This document shows positions 7,221-15,900 of a stretch of DNA of 27,529 nt, piece by piece. The notes beneath the pieces were generated by a model. It searched no databases, was not told where the DNA came from, and saw only the letters and a list, made by a program, of their open reading frames with translations. Numbering within the stretch: position 1 is the first letter of the stretch; every line of letters starts with the position of its first letter. Both the position numbers and the translations under genes were made by a program. This DNA comes from Acidobacteria bacterium RIFCSPHIGHO2_01_FULL_67_28 (GTDB lineage Bacteria; Acidobacteriota; Terriglobia; Acidiferrales; 2-02-FULL-67-57): the NCBI GenBank assembly GCA_001766965.1, contig MEKM01000184.1, positions 1 to 27,529 on the forward strand. The letters run 5' to 3'.

Positions 7221-9020
7221 CTAATGCGGCCCGCGCACGGACAGCAGCAGGCGCGAGGGATGGTGGCGGTTGTGGTAAATGCGCAGCCTAGCCTGGCGCG
7301 TTTCGGCCGAGCTGACTTCGGATTCTCCCGTGTGCAAGTTCCGGGAGAAATGAGGGAAGAAGCTGCTCGAGATTTGCACGCGCAGTCGGTGGCCGCGGCG
7401 GAAGACATTGCTGGTCACCAGGTTCGTGAGTTCGAGCTTGTACACGCGGCCGGGGGCGAGCCGCCGCCGGCGGCCGGGCTGGCGGTAGCTGGCGCGGAGG
7501 AGGTCGAGGCCGGGGCTCATGAGGTTGAGAGCGGTGCCGTCGGGAGCGACGTCGAGCAGCCGCACCCAGAGGTCGGTGTCGGGCGCGTCGCACCCGAGGT
7601 AAATCTCCGCGGTGATGGGCCCGGTGACTTCGAGGTCGTTTTCGAGCGGCGGTGTCTCGTAGATGAGCACGTCCGGTCGGTGCGCCATGGCGCGGTAGTC
7701 CTGCGCGCCGGAGTAGGGCGGGTGGAGGTCGGTGACCGGGTTCGCCGGGTCGGAGAGGAAGGAACGGAAGCTCTCGGCCTCGGCCGGCTGGCTCCAGCGG
7801 AGCCGCCCGTGTTCGCCCGGGGCGGCGGGCGCGGCGAGATAGAGCGGGGTCGAGCGCGTGCCCGGGAGTGGCCAGGTCTCGGCCCGCTCCCAGCTGTTGC
7901 GGCCCATCACGAAGACCTCGACCGGCTTCTCGCGGTCAACGCCGTTCTCGACTCCCTTCACGTAGCGGTCCATCCAGCGCAGCACCACCTCGTCGTAATC
8001 AATCGCCGCCTGCGGGCCGAACTGGCGGAGGCCGGCGGCCGTGCTGCGGGTTTCTTCGACGCCGTGCGACCATGGGCCGATCACGAGCTTCGCCCGCAGC
8101 TCGCGCCGGTGGCGGCGCGCCGCCGCGAGCCCCAAAAAGTTGGTCAGGGCGCCTTCGGGGCCGTAGGCCTCGTCGTACCAGCCGGAGAGGTTGAGCACGG
8201 CGGCGTCGATTTTCTCGTAGTGCCCGCGGAGCTCGCACCACTCCCACCAGCGGTCCTCGGGCGGATGGCTCATCCATTCGTAGTAGTAGGGCGCGACCTC
8301 TTTCAGGTCGGGAAGCTCCCGCAGGGGCAGGTGGCCGCGCAGGCGGTCGCGGCGGCGAACCCATTCGGCGCGGGCTTCGGCGTAGGTCTTCGGGCCGGGC
8401 AGGTTCTGGCGGAGGCGGGCGTGGGGGGCGATGTTATTCCAGATCCAGCCGATCCACGAGAGGTCGAAGACGCCGCCGGAGTAAAAGAAGTTGCGCGGGG
8501 AGGAGAAGGTCATCGCCGGCGCCATCGCCTTCAGGTGCGGCGGGCGCTCTTTGGCGGCCAGCCACTGCACCGCGCCGGGATAGGACAGCCCGAAGGTGCC
8601 CACCGCGCCGTTCGACCACGGCTGTCGCGCCGCCCATTCGATGGTGTCATAGCCGTCGCGGCCTTCCTGCTGGTAGGGCCGGAACTCCCCCGCGGAGGCG
8701 TAGCGCCCGCGCACGTCCTGGATGACAACGGCGTAGCCGCGCTCGACCGCGCGGCGGAAGATGGTGTAGTCCTCCTGCGCGGCCTGCTTGTCGTAGGGCG
8801 TGCGGTAGACGAGCACGGGGCACCGCCCCGCGCCGCGGGGTCGCCAGATGTCAGCGCGCAGCACGACGCCGTCGCGCATGGGCACGGCCACATCCCGCTC
8901 GAGGAGAAACTCGTCGGCGGGGCGTTCCGATGCGGGGCGGCCCACTCCGGCCAGCACCAGCGCGGCCGCGAGGAGGGCCGCGCGGCCAGCGAGCCTCTTG
9001 GCCGCGCGCGGGGTCCTCAT
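7221..9020 (-). CDS. Secreted CocE/NonD (S15) family hydrolase
   Basis: The 599-aa alpha/beta hydrolase belongs to the X-Pro dipeptidyl-peptidase/cocaine-esterase family, whose members cleave acyl esters or amides, including peptide and beta-lactam-type bonds. An N-terminal hydrophobic segment (10-27) after basic residues looks like a signal peptide. The catalytic triad is visible: S146 in GTFGLSYPG, D283 in LSGWYDE and H319 in IGPWSHG. The oxyanion-loop tyrosine is in VLVYRTPYDK. A C-terminal jelly-roll domain (about 375-595) has the usual DLWVRLLDVAPDG and GHRLRVQISSSFFPHFSRN segments. Length is normal for the family. It is transcribed divergently from the amidohydrolase across 29 bp. The natural substrate is not predictable; with nearby secreted peptidases, peptide scavenging is plausible. 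Confidence 0.93.
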   Translation of the reverse strand: MRTPRAAKRLAGRAALLAAALVLAGVGRPASERPADEFLLERDVAVPMRDGVVLRADIWRPRGAGRCPVLVYRTPYDKQAAQEDYTIFRRAVERGYAVVIQDVRGRYASAGEFRPYQQEGRDGYDTIEWAARQPWSNGAVGTFGLSYPGAVQWLAAKERPPHLKAMAPAMTFSSPRNFFYSGGVFDLSWIGWIWNNIAPHARLRQNLPGPKTYAEARAEWVRRRDRLRGHLPLRELPDLKEVAPYYYEWMSHPPEDRWWEWCELRGHYEKIDAAVLNLSGWYDEAYGPEGALTNFLGLAAARRHRRELRAKLVIGPWSHGVEETRSTAAGLRQFGPQAAIDYDEVVLRWMDRYVKGVENGVDREKPVEVFVMGRNSWERAETWPLPGTRSTPLYLAAPAAPGEHGRLRWSQPAEAESFRSFLSDPANPVTDLHPPYSGAQDYRAMAHRPDVLIYETPPLENDLEVTGPITAEIYLGCDAPDTDLWVRLLDVAPDGTALNLMSPGLDLLRASYRQPGRRRRLAPGRVYKLELTNLVTSNVFRRGHRLRVQISSSFFPHFSRNLHTGESEVSSAETRQARLRIYHNRHHPSRLLLSVRGPH

Positions 9021-9030
9021 CGCGCCCAGT

Positions 9031-9036
9031 ATGCTA
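9031..9036 (-). promoter_or_regulatory. Putative -10 (TAGCAT) of the CocE gene
   Basis: On the minus strand TAGCAT lies 10 bp before the ATG at 9020, which would give a leader of only a few bases. It shares its bases with the plus-strand -10 of the divergent amidohydrolase gene, so the two promoters overlap. Confidence 0.35.
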
Positions 9037-9040
9037 CAAT
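9032..9040 (+). promoter_or_regulatory. Extended -10 (TGC-TACAAT) of the amidohydrolase gene
   Basis: TGC-TACAAT ends nine bases before the GTG at 9050. Transcription would begin within about three bases of the start codon, so the message may be nearly leaderless. No Shine-Dalgarno is seen. Confidence 0.5.
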
Positions 9041-9049
9041 CCGCGCCCC

Positions 9050-10357
9050 GTGATACGAAGACTGTTCTGCCCGCCAGTCCTCGCCGCCGTGTTGTTGACG
9101 GCCACCGCGACCGCCGGCGAACCCTCCCGCACGGTGGCGCTGCGGTGCGGACGGGTCCTAGACGTGCGCTCGGGCGCGCTGCTGCGCGACCAGGTGGTGG
9201 TTGTCTCCGGCGACCGCATCGTCGTGGTCGGCCCAGCCGCCTCCACCCCGGTGCCGGCTGGCGCCGACGTGATTGACTTGAGCGGAGCCACTGTCCTGCC
9301 CGGCCTGATTGACACCCACACGCACCTGGTCGACGACTTCGACTCTTATGACGCCACGGCCCCGCTCCAAAAGAGTGGGGCGCGGATGGCCTTTGACAGC
9401 CTCCGGCACGCCCAAGCCACGCTCTTGGCTGGCTTCACCTCGGTGCGTGACCTCGGCACTTATCGGGCCTTCGTGGACGTGGCTTTGCGCGACGCCATCG
9501 AGCGCGGGGTTGTCCTCGGACCGCGCCTCCAGCCCGCCGGCGCCTACGTCACCGTCTCCGGCGGCGCCGGCGCGCTCACGGGTCTTGCGCCCGACCTGGA
9601 GCTCCCGCTCGAGCTGCGCTTCGGCGTGGCCGACGGGCCCGACCAGGTGCGCCAACGCGTGCGCGAAATCATCCGCCGCGGTGCGGGCGTCATCAAAGTG
9701 CTGGCCACGGGCGCTGTGCTCACCCCGCACAGCCAGCCGGCCGCGCAGGAATTCACTTACGAGGAGCTGCGCGCGGCCGTCGAGGAGGCCGGCAAAGCGG
9801 GCCTGAAGGTTGCGGCCCACGCCCACAGCGCCGCCGGCGCCAAGGATGCCATCCGCGCCGGGGTGGCCTCCATCGAACACGGCAGCTTCCTGGACGACGA
9901 AGCCCTGCGGATGATGAAGGAGCGCGGCGTCTTCCTCGTGCCCGACCTCTACAACCACGAAGTCATCCTGGCCGGGCGCGCCCGCGGCTACCCTGAAGAG
10001 TTCATCGAGAAGGAGCGGGCGGCGGGCGAGTCGCAGCGCCGCGTCTTCCGCCGCGCCCTGGAGCTGGGGGTGCGCATCGCCTACGGGACGGACGCCGCGG
10101 TGATTCCCCACGGCGACAACGCCCGGCAGTTTGCCGTCTACGTCGCGCACGGGATGAGCCCGCTGGCCGCCCTGCGCTCGGCGACCCTCGAGGCGGCGGA
10201 GTTGCTGGGCTGGGCCGACCGCGTCGGGAGTTTGGAGCCGGGCAAACTGGCCGACTTGATCGCCGTGGACGGCAACCCGCTCGAAGACGTCCACGTGCTC
10301 GAGCGCGTGGGCTTCGTGATGAAAGATGGCCGGGTGGTCAAGAACGAGTTCCGGTGA
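9050..10357 (+). CDS. Secreted metal-dependent amidohydrolase (prolidase/imidazolonepropionase-like)
   Basis: The 435-aa enzyme has a signal peptide (MIRRLFCPPVLAAVLLTATATAGE) and a two-part amidohydrolase fold. The HxH metal motif is H90-T-H92 in LPGLIDTHTHL. A probable carbamylated lysine lies in GAGVIKVLATG. Histidine ligands sit in VAAHAHS and SIEHGSF, and the catalytic aspartate is in AYGTDAAV. The beta-sandwich closes with LGWADRVGSLEPGKLADLIAVDGNPLED. This subfamily includes Xaa-Pro and Xaa-Arg dipeptidases and other secreted amidases. The GTG at 9050 is preferred because the signal peptide starts there and an extended -10 lies just before it; a longer frame opening at 8930 would run inside the divergent CocE gene. 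It forms a functional neighbourhood with the other peptidases. Confidence 0.92.
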   Translation: MIRRLFCPPVLAAVLLTATATAGEPSRTVALRCGRVLDVRSGALLRDQVVVVSGDRIVVVGPAASTPVPAGADVIDLSGATVLPGLIDTHTHLVDDFDSYDATAPLQKSGARMAFDSLRHAQATLLAGFTSVRDLGTYRAFVDVALRDAIERGVVLGPRLQPAGAYVTVSGGAGALTGLAPDLELPLELRFGVADGPDQVRQRVREIIRRGAGVIKVLATGAVLTPHSQPAAQEFTYEELRAAVEEAGKAGLKVAAHAHSAAGAKDAIRAGVASIEHGSFLDDEALRMMKERGVFLVPDLYNHEVILAGRARGYPEEFIEKERAAGESQRRVFRRALELGVRIAYGTDAAVIPHGDNARQFAVYVAHGMSPLAALRSATLEAAELLGWADRVGSLEPGKLADLIAVDGNPLEDVHVLERVGFVMKDGRVVKNEFR

Positions 10358-10395
10358 CCGGCGTCGGGCGGGAAGCGGCCAAAGCTTGACAGCCG

Positions 10396-10404
10396 TGCTA
10401 CCCT
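10396..10404 (+). promoter_or_regulatory. Extended -10 (TGC-TACCCT) of the TonB receptor gene
   Basis: TGC-TACCCT lies 65 bp before the receptor ATG. A TTGACA at 10386-10391 is only seven bases from the hexamer, too close for a normal -35, so the extended -10 is the better call. Confidence 0.4.
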
Positions 10405-10469
10405 CGGGGACAGGAAGCGGTCATAACTCGGGGTTGCCGGTTCATCCTGCCTGGGTACGGGGGGTGGGT

Positions 10470-13400
10470 ATGAGAACACGGTCCTTCCTTATGTTCCTGC
10501 TGGCGGTACTCCTCCTGGGAGGAGCCTCGCCGGTCTTCGCCCAGAAGATTACCGGAGATATCACCGGGACCGTTACCGATCCCAGTGGGGCCGTGGTGCC
10601 CGGCGCTACGGTGACAGCGGAGAATGTGGGGACGGGGTTGTCGCGCTCGGCCAAGACTGCGGCCACCGGCGATTACCGCCTGGTCGAGCTGCCCCCCGGC
10701 ACGTACAAAGTTACCGTTAGTGCCACCGGCTTCAAGACTGTCGTTGGCGACGTTCAGGTGGCCATTGGCATCATTACCCACGCCGACTTCAGCTTGCAGG
10801 TGGGCGAGCGGACAGAGACGGTCACGGTGGAGGCGGTGGCGGCTCTTATCGAGACCGAGGAGAATCGCCAGAACACCCTGATCGACTCCCGGCGCATCGA
10901 AGACCTGCCGCTGAGCGGGCGCGACTTCAATAGCCTCCTGCAAGTGGTCCCCGGGGTGCAGCGGGCCCCCGGCGGGGGATTCCTGACCGTGAACATCAAC
11001 GGCCTGCGCCGCACCTCCAACAACTTCGCGGTGGACGGCATCCCCAACAACGACCGCTACTACGGGGACTCCGCCCTGAACCAGGTGGCCATCGCGGGCA
11101 CCGCCGCCACCCTCGTGCCCCTGGAAGGCATCTCCGAGTTCAGCGTCCAATCCAACCCTGGGGGAGAGTACGGCATCAAGGGCGGTTCCGTCATCAACGT
11201 GGGATTGAGGGGCGGCACCAATGACTTCCACGGACAGGTTTTTTGGTTCCGGCATACCGACGTCACCGACGCCCGCAACTTTTTCAGCGAAGAGGCAACG
11301 CCCTTCCGCCTGAACCAGGTGGGCGCCGTGGTCGGCGGTCCCATCGTCAAGAACAAGACGTTCTTCTACGCCTCCTACCAGGCCTTTCGCCTCAAGGATT
11401 TCTTCCCCTACACCGCGGACGTCCCCACCCCGGGGGAAGTAGCGGCCGCCCTGGCCTGCGTAACCACCGGAGCGGGTTGCCTGATCCCGGGGCTGGCGAT
11501 CCCCGGGCCGGGTGACGACATGATCTTCGGCACCGGCGACGACGGCACCCCCAACACCACCGGGCTCAACCTGCTCAGCTTCTACCCCATCAACCCGGCG
11601 GGTTTTGTGTTTGTCAGCGCTCCCAACACCTTGAAGGTGGACGGCTTCCACATCAAGATTGACCACGTCTTCAACGAGCGCCACAACCTCTCCGCCAAAT
11701 ACATTTTCGGCGATAGCGAACAATCCCAGCCCGCCTTCAGCGGCACTCTGGTGCCGCCGTCGCCCAACCCCGCCGACATGTTCAATTCCGTTTCTCCCAC
11801 GCGGTCACAACTGTTCGGGCTCGGCTGGGTATGGAACATCTCCACGGACAAGATTCTGGAGAGCCGGGCGGGGATGACGCGCTTTTCGCAGCTCATTGAC
11901 GTCAACAACAAGGTCAACCCGCTTGACCTGGGCATCAACACCGGCCCGCTCAGCCCGGCCGACTTCGGGGTGCCTGCCGTCTACTACCTGGGGTACTTCG
12001 GCTACATCGGCGGCGTCGGCGGCTACCCCATCACCACCCGGCCCAACCAGACCTACGATTGGCAGGAGCACTTCACCTGGCTGCGGGGCAAGCACACCCT
12101 CAAGTTCGGCGGCCAGTACCAGCACGCCTACACCAACAGCGTCCGCACCCGCGCCCGCGGGGAGCTGGACGTGGCTTTTACCGGTAACCACGTCCTCGCC
12201 TTGCAGCAATTGCTGTTGGGTTTTTGGGACGGGGCCAGCCGTTTCTTCGGCGACAGCACCCGGCACATCTTCCAGGACTCGGTGGGCTTCTACGCCCAGG
12301 ACACCTGGAAGATCCATCCTCACGTGACGTTGCAACTCGGGGTGCGCTACGACGTAAGCGGCGCGCTGGGCGAAGAGCGCGACCAGTGCGCCAACTTCCT
12401 GCCCGGCGACCCGATGGCCGGCCCCGAGGGCTTCGTGCTCTGCTCCGACCGGCCCCTGTACGGCGTCGACAAGAACAATTTCGGTCCGCGGGTCGGGGTG
12501 GCCTGGGACGTCACCGGCCGCGGCAAGACCGTGCTGCGCGGCGGCTACACTTTGAACTACGACATCCCCAACTTTGGCTCCATCCACGCTCCCCGGACCG
12601 GCTTCGTCGGCGGGTCGCGGGCGGGCGCCTTCACCCAAATCCCCCAGGGGAACTTCGGAGTCCAGATCTCCACTACGCCGCCGGCCAACCAGGCTCTCTT
12701 TGCCGGCAACGCCTTTTGTGCGGTTTTCCTGTGCGTCAGTCCGGGGGTGCCCATCTACGGGCCCAACGTGCTTCCCGACCCGCCCTTCAATGTCTTCTCG
12801 GTGGTGCCCAACTTGAAGACTCCCATGGTGCACCTCTACAACCTCACCTTCCAGCAGGAGGTCACCAAGCAGTCCGTCTTCACCCTGGCCTACGTCGGCT
12901 CCCACGGCGAGAGCCTGCTCATCTATCGGGATGCAAACGCCTCGCCCCTGGGCTGCGCCGCCATCACTGACAACCCGCCAGTGGGGCTCACGCCGAACGA
13001 CACCTGCATCCCCTTCGCCCGTCCGCTGGCGGCCGCCCTCCCGGACATCGAGCACGTCATCGAGCTGACGAACGCCTCCTGGTCGTGGTTCGACAGCCTG
13101 CAGGCTTCCTTCCAGATGCGCAACTGGCGGGGACTGACCGGCCAGACCAACTTTACCTGGGCGAACTCGCGGGATACCGGCTCCAACAACCGCAGCGACC
13201 GCGACGACTTCACTCAACTGAACAACCCCTTCACCATCCGGAACATGTATGGCCCCTCGGAGCACGACGTGCGCTTGAACTTCAACCTCAGCCTCGTCTA
13301 CGACGCTCCCACCATTCCCAACATCCCCCGCCTGTTGGGAGAAGGCTGGCAGTTCAACTCTTATTACCAAGCCCTCACCGGCCGACCCTTCACGCCGCTG

Positions 13401-13838
13401 TACACTGCCTCCTCCGACCCGGCCCGCGACCCCTCCGGGCAGGGGGGGGTCGGCTCCATTCGCGCCAACTGCAACGGCACGCCCATCTACAATCCGGGCG
13501 ATCCCGACAACTACATAACCAACCCGGGAATCTTCAGCAAACCGTTGCCGGGCACGGTTGGAACCTGCGGACGCAACACACTGCGGGCGCCCGGCTTGAG
13601 CCAGTGGGACTTGGGCGTGTTCAAGAACACGCGCTTCAAGGAGCGCTACACCATCCAGTTCCGCTGGGAAGTCTTTAACATCCTGAACCGCACCAACTTC
13701 AGCTACGCCCCGACGAACAGCATGCGCAGCGGGTCCTTCGGCACGCTGCGGGAGACGTCCGACGTCTTCGCCTTGAACGCCGTGCTGGGCCAGGGGGCGG
13801 CGCGCTCGATGCAGTTCGGGATCAAGTTCATTTTCTAG
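10470..13838 (+). CDS. Oar-like TonB-dependent outer-membrane receptor
   Basis: The 1122-aa protein begins with a signal peptide (MRTRSFLMFLLAVLLLGGASPVFAQ). A carboxypeptidase-regulatory-like beta-sandwich (about 26-108) follows, with GDITGTVTDPSGAVVPGATV, GDYRLVELPPGTYKV and ATGFKT. A plug region (about 120-270) has DLPLSGRDFNSLLQVVPGV, NINGLRRTSNNFAVDG and GGTNDFHGQVFWF. A long beta-barrel ends in the outer-membrane signature with terminal phenylalanine (MQFGIKFIF). This is the expanded Oar/CarbopepD_reg TonB family of Acidobacteriota, taken to import glycans, peptides or metal complexes; the ligand is not predictable. The ATG at 10470 is chosen for the signal peptide; the open frame upstream overlaps the end of the amidohydrolase. 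Its place among secreted peptidases suggests uptake of peptide products. Confidence 0.95.
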   Translation: MRTRSFLMFLLAVLLLGGASPVFAQKITGDITGTVTDPSGAVVPGATVTAENVGTGLSRSAKTAATGDYRLVELPPGTYKVTVSATGFKTVVGDVQVAIGIITHADFSLQVGERTETVTVEAVAALIETEENRQNTLIDSRRIEDLPLSGRDFNSLLQVVPGVQRAPGGGFLTVNINGLRRTSNNFAVDGIPNNDRYYGDSALNQVAIAGTAATLVPLEGISEFSVQSNPGGEYGIKGGSVINVGLRGGTNDFHGQVFWFRHTDVTDARNFFSEEATPFRLNQVGAVVGGPIVKNKTFFYASYQAFRLKDFFPYTADVPTPGEVAAALACVTTGAGCLIPGLAIPGPGDDMIFGTGDDGTPNTTGLNLLSFYPINPAGFVFVSAPNTLKVDGFHIKIDHVFNERHNLSAKYIFGDSEQSQPAFSGTLVPPSPNPADMFNSVSPTRSQLFGLGWVWNISTDKILESRAGMTRFSQLIDVNNKVNPLDLGINTGPLSPADFGVPAVYYLGYFGYIGGVGGYPITTRPNQTYDWQEHFTWLRGKHTLKFGGQYQHAYTNSVRTRARGELDVAFTGNHVLALQQLLLGFWDGASRFFGDSTRHIFQDSVGFYAQDTWKIHPHVTLQLGVRYDVSGALGEERDQCANFLPGDPMAGPEGFVLCSDRPLYGVDKNNFGPRVGVAWDVTGRGKTVLRGGYTLNYDIPNFGSIHAPRTGFVGGSRAGAFTQIPQGNFGVQISTTPPANQALFAGNAFCAVFLCVSPGVPIYGPNVLPDPPFNVFSVVPNLKTPMVHLYNLTFQQEVTKQSVFTLAYVGSHGESLLIYRDANASPLGCAAITDNPPVGLTPNDTCIPFARPLAAALPDIEHVIELTNASWSWFDSLQASFQMRNWRGLTGQTNFTWANSRDTGSNNRSDRDDFTQLNNPFTIRNMYGPSEHDVRLNFNLSLVYDAPTIPNIPRLLGEGWQFNSYYQALTGRPFTPLYTASSDPARDPSGQGGVGSIRANCNGTPIYNPGDPDNYITNPGIFSKPLPGTVGTCGRNTLRAPGLSQWDLGVFKNTRFKERYTIQFRWEVFNILNRTNFSYAPTNSMRSGSFGTLRETSDVFALNAVLGQGAARSMQFGIKFIF

Positions 13839-13865
13839 CCGGACGCCAGCCGGCTTCCTTTCCGG

Positions 13866-13889
13866 GAGTCTACCCACCGTGGTAGACTC
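13866..13889. repeat. Perfect 9-bp inverted repeat between receptor and sulfatase genes
   Basis: GAGTCTACC (13866-13874) and GGTAGACTC (13881-13889) are perfect reverse complements around a 6-bp loop. The element lies 28 bp after the receptor stop codon and its right arm contains the sulfatase gene's -10 hexamer. It could be the receptor's 3' hairpin, without a T-run, or an operator. Confidence 0.55.
13880..13888 (+). promoter_or_regulatory. Extended -10 (TGG-TAGACT) of the sulfatase-TPR gene
   Basis: TGG-TAGACT ends ten bases before the ATG at 13899, which predicts a leader of about four bases and no room for a Shine-Dalgarno. It sits inside the right arm of the inverted repeat 13866-13889. 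Confidence 0.45.
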
Positions 13890-13898
13890 GCTCGTTCT

Positions 13899-15839
13899 AT
13901 GCCCCGCAGGCTCCTGACGGCGATACTCCTCTTCCTCAGCGCGCCGCTCGGCGCGGCGGCCGCTGCGCCCGACATCGTCCTCATCACCCTCGACACCACC
14001 CGGGCCGACCGCATGGGCTTCCTCGGCTCCAAGCGCGGCCTGACTCCGCACCTGGACGCGCTGGCCCGCGACGGCGTCGTCTTCCTCCGCGCCTATGCGC
14101 AGGCCCCGCTGACCACCGTCTCCCACGCCACCCTCTTCACCGGCACCTACCCGCAGTTCCACCGCGTCAACGACTTTGGCGTCCCGCTGCCCGCCGAGCT
14201 ACCCGCCTTGGCTGAGCTTCTCCAGCAGCGCGGCTACCGCACGGCCGCCTTCGTGGGCGCCATCATCCTCGACCCCCGCAACGGCCTGGCGCCCGGGTTT
14301 GACCGCGGTTTTGACCTCTATGACGCCGGCTTCCGCCTCCGCCGCGGTCGCGAAGACCGCTACCAAACTATGGAGCGCCGCGCCGAGGAGGTCGTCCGGC
14401 GTGCGGTCGCCTGGGTGGAGCAGAACCCGCCGCGGCCCTTCTTCCTCTGGGTGCACCTTTTTGACCCGCACGACCCCTACGAGCCGCCGCCGCCGTACCG
14501 ACAGCGGTTCGCCTCTGCCTATGATGGCGAAATCGCTTACACCGACGCCGCCGTGGGCCGCCTGCTCGCCGCCCTGCGCGCCCGCCGGCTCTACGACGAG
14601 GCTCTCATCGCCGTCGCCAGCGATCACGGCGAGGCCCTCGGCGACCACGGCGAGAAGACCCACGGAATCTTCCTCTACGACGACACCCTTCGCGTGCCGC
14701 TGGTTCTGAAGTTCCCGCAGGGAAAGTCAGCCGGTCGGCGCCTTCAAAGCGCGGTGGGTTTGATAGACCTCGCCCCGACTATCCTCGCAGTGGCAGGCGC
14801 GGCCGTTCCGCCGCCGATGCAGGGCCGCTCCTTGCTGGGCCTGCTGGCCGGCCCGCCCCTCGAGCAGCCTGCTTACGCGGAAACCGACTACCCGCGCCGC
14901 GCCTTCGGCTGGAACTCGCTGGCCGCCTGGCGCAGCGGCGACTACCTGTTTGTCTCCGCCCCGCGGCGCGAGCTCTACGCCTTGAGTGGGGACCCAAAGG
15001 CGGCGCGCAACCTGGCCGAGAAGAAGCCGGCCGAGGCCGACAAGCTGGCCGCCGAGCTCGAAGCCTTCCGCCGCCGCACGGAACGCGCTGTCCCCGCGGG
15101 CGCCGAGTCAGGCCTCGACCCGAAGGAGATGGAAAAGCTCACCGCACTCGGCTACGTCGGCGGCGGCTTCCGGCCGCTGCCGACGGGCGGGCCGTCGGGC
15201 ACGGACCCGAAGGATAAGATCCAAGTAGCCAATGCCCTGCACGATGCCATCTTGGCCATCGAAAGTGGCCAGCCGCAGCAGGCGGTGCCGCTGCTCGAGC
15301 AGGTTGTCGCCGACAACCCGCAGATGTACATCGCCCAGTACCAGTTGGGCGTGGCGCTCGTCCGGCAGCGGAAGTACCGCGAAGCGATTCCTCCGCTCGA
15401 GAACGCCGTCGCCCTGCTGCCCGACTCGTCCATGGCGCACTACGAGTTGGGGTTCGCGCTGTTCGAGACCGGCGTCTGGAAGACCGCCGCCGCTCACTTC
15501 GAGCTGGCCGTGAGCCGCATGCCCAAGTTCGCCGATGCCCACTTCTCCTTGGCCGCCGTCTATGCCCGCATCGACCGCGTCCCGGAAGCGGTCCAGGAGC
15601 TCGAAACCGCTCTGGCCCTCAACCCCCAGCACTCCCGCGCTCACCTGCTTCTCGGGCGCATCCTCACTCTTCAGGGTCGGGCCGCCGACGGCCTGCCGCA
15701 CCTGGAGCAGGCCGCGGCGCTCGAGCCGGACCTGGCCGAAGTCTATTTGTTCCTCGCCGACGCCTACGCCCGCCTGGGCCGCGTCGAGGATGCCCGTCGC
15801 GCCCGCGACCAGGCCGAGCGCCTGCGCCGCCCGCGCTAG
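13899..15839 (+). CDS. Secreted sulfatase-like hydrolase fused to TPR repeats
   Basis: The 646-aa protein has a signal peptide (MPRRLLTAILLFLSAPLGAAAA) and a sulfatase/alkaline-phosphatase-superfamily domain (about 24-395). Metal-site motifs are D32 in LITLDTTRADRMG, D190 and H191 in LFDPHDPYEPP, D242-H243 in ASDHGEALGDHGEKTHG, and the ALSGDP segment near 361. The nucleophile region is LTTVSHATLFTG, where T72 stands where true sulfatases have the Cys that becomes formylglycine. Sulfatase activity is therefore doubtful, and phosphoester or another ester substrate is possible. Residues about 440-645 form about six tetratricopeptide repeats such as AQYQLGVALVRQRKYREAIPPLENAVALLPD, likely a protein-docking platform. 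An LxxLGYV motif lies between the domains at 414-420. Confidence 0.93.
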   Translation: MPRRLLTAILLFLSAPLGAAAAAPDIVLITLDTTRADRMGFLGSKRGLTPHLDALARDGVVFLRAYAQAPLTTVSHATLFTGTYPQFHRVNDFGVPLPAELPALAELLQQRGYRTAAFVGAIILDPRNGLAPGFDRGFDLYDAGFRLRRGREDRYQTMERRAEEVVRRAVAWVEQNPPRPFFLWVHLFDPHDPYEPPPPYRQRFASAYDGEIAYTDAAVGRLLAALRARRLYDEALIAVASDHGEALGDHGEKTHGIFLYDDTLRVPLVLKFPQGKSAGRRLQSAVGLIDLAPTILAVAGAAVPPPMQGRSLLGLLAGPPLEQPAYAETDYPRRAFGWNSLAAWRSGDYLFVSAPRRELYALSGDPKAARNLAEKKPAEADKLAAELEAFRRRTERAVPAGAESGLDPKEMEKLTALGYVGGGFRPLPTGGPSGTDPKDKIQVANALHDAILAIESGQPQQAVPLLEQVVADNPQMYIAQYQLGVALVRQRKYREAIPPLENAVALLPDSSMAHYELGFALFETGVWKTAAAHFELAVSRMPKFADAHFSLAAVYARIDRVPEAVQELETALALNPQHSRAHLLLGRILTLQGRAADGLPHLEQAAALEPDLAEVYLFLADAYARLGRVEDARRARDQAERLRRPR

Positions 15840-15864
15840 TCGGCTGGCCTCGCTTCCGGGGATT

Positions 15865-15873
15865 TGTTAGAAT
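15865..15873 (+). promoter_or_regulatory. Extended -10 (TGT-TAGAAT) of the nine-gene operon
   Basis: TGT-TAGAAT ends 27 bp before the first GTG. A GGAGG at 15886-15890 lies ten bases before that start. This is the only good promoter seen ahead of the run of nine closely packed genes. Confidence 0.55.
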
Positions 15874-15900
15874 CCGGCCGCTTCCGGAGGCGGCTCTTCC

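Noticed and set aside
7224..9053. 609-codon plus-strand open frame opposite the CocE gene
   Set aside because: It covers almost exactly the CocE coding region in antisense. The CocE frame has an intact catalytic triad and signal peptide.
10386..10404. TTGACA as a -35 for the receptor promoter
   Set aside because: Only seven bases separate it from TACCCT, and no hexamer resembling a -10 lies 16-18 bp downstream.
11805..14162. 785-codon minus-strand open frame across the receptor and sulfatase starts
   Set aside because: It is antisense to two well-supported genes and to the gap between them, and it is highly repetitive in Gly/Val/Glu/Arg.
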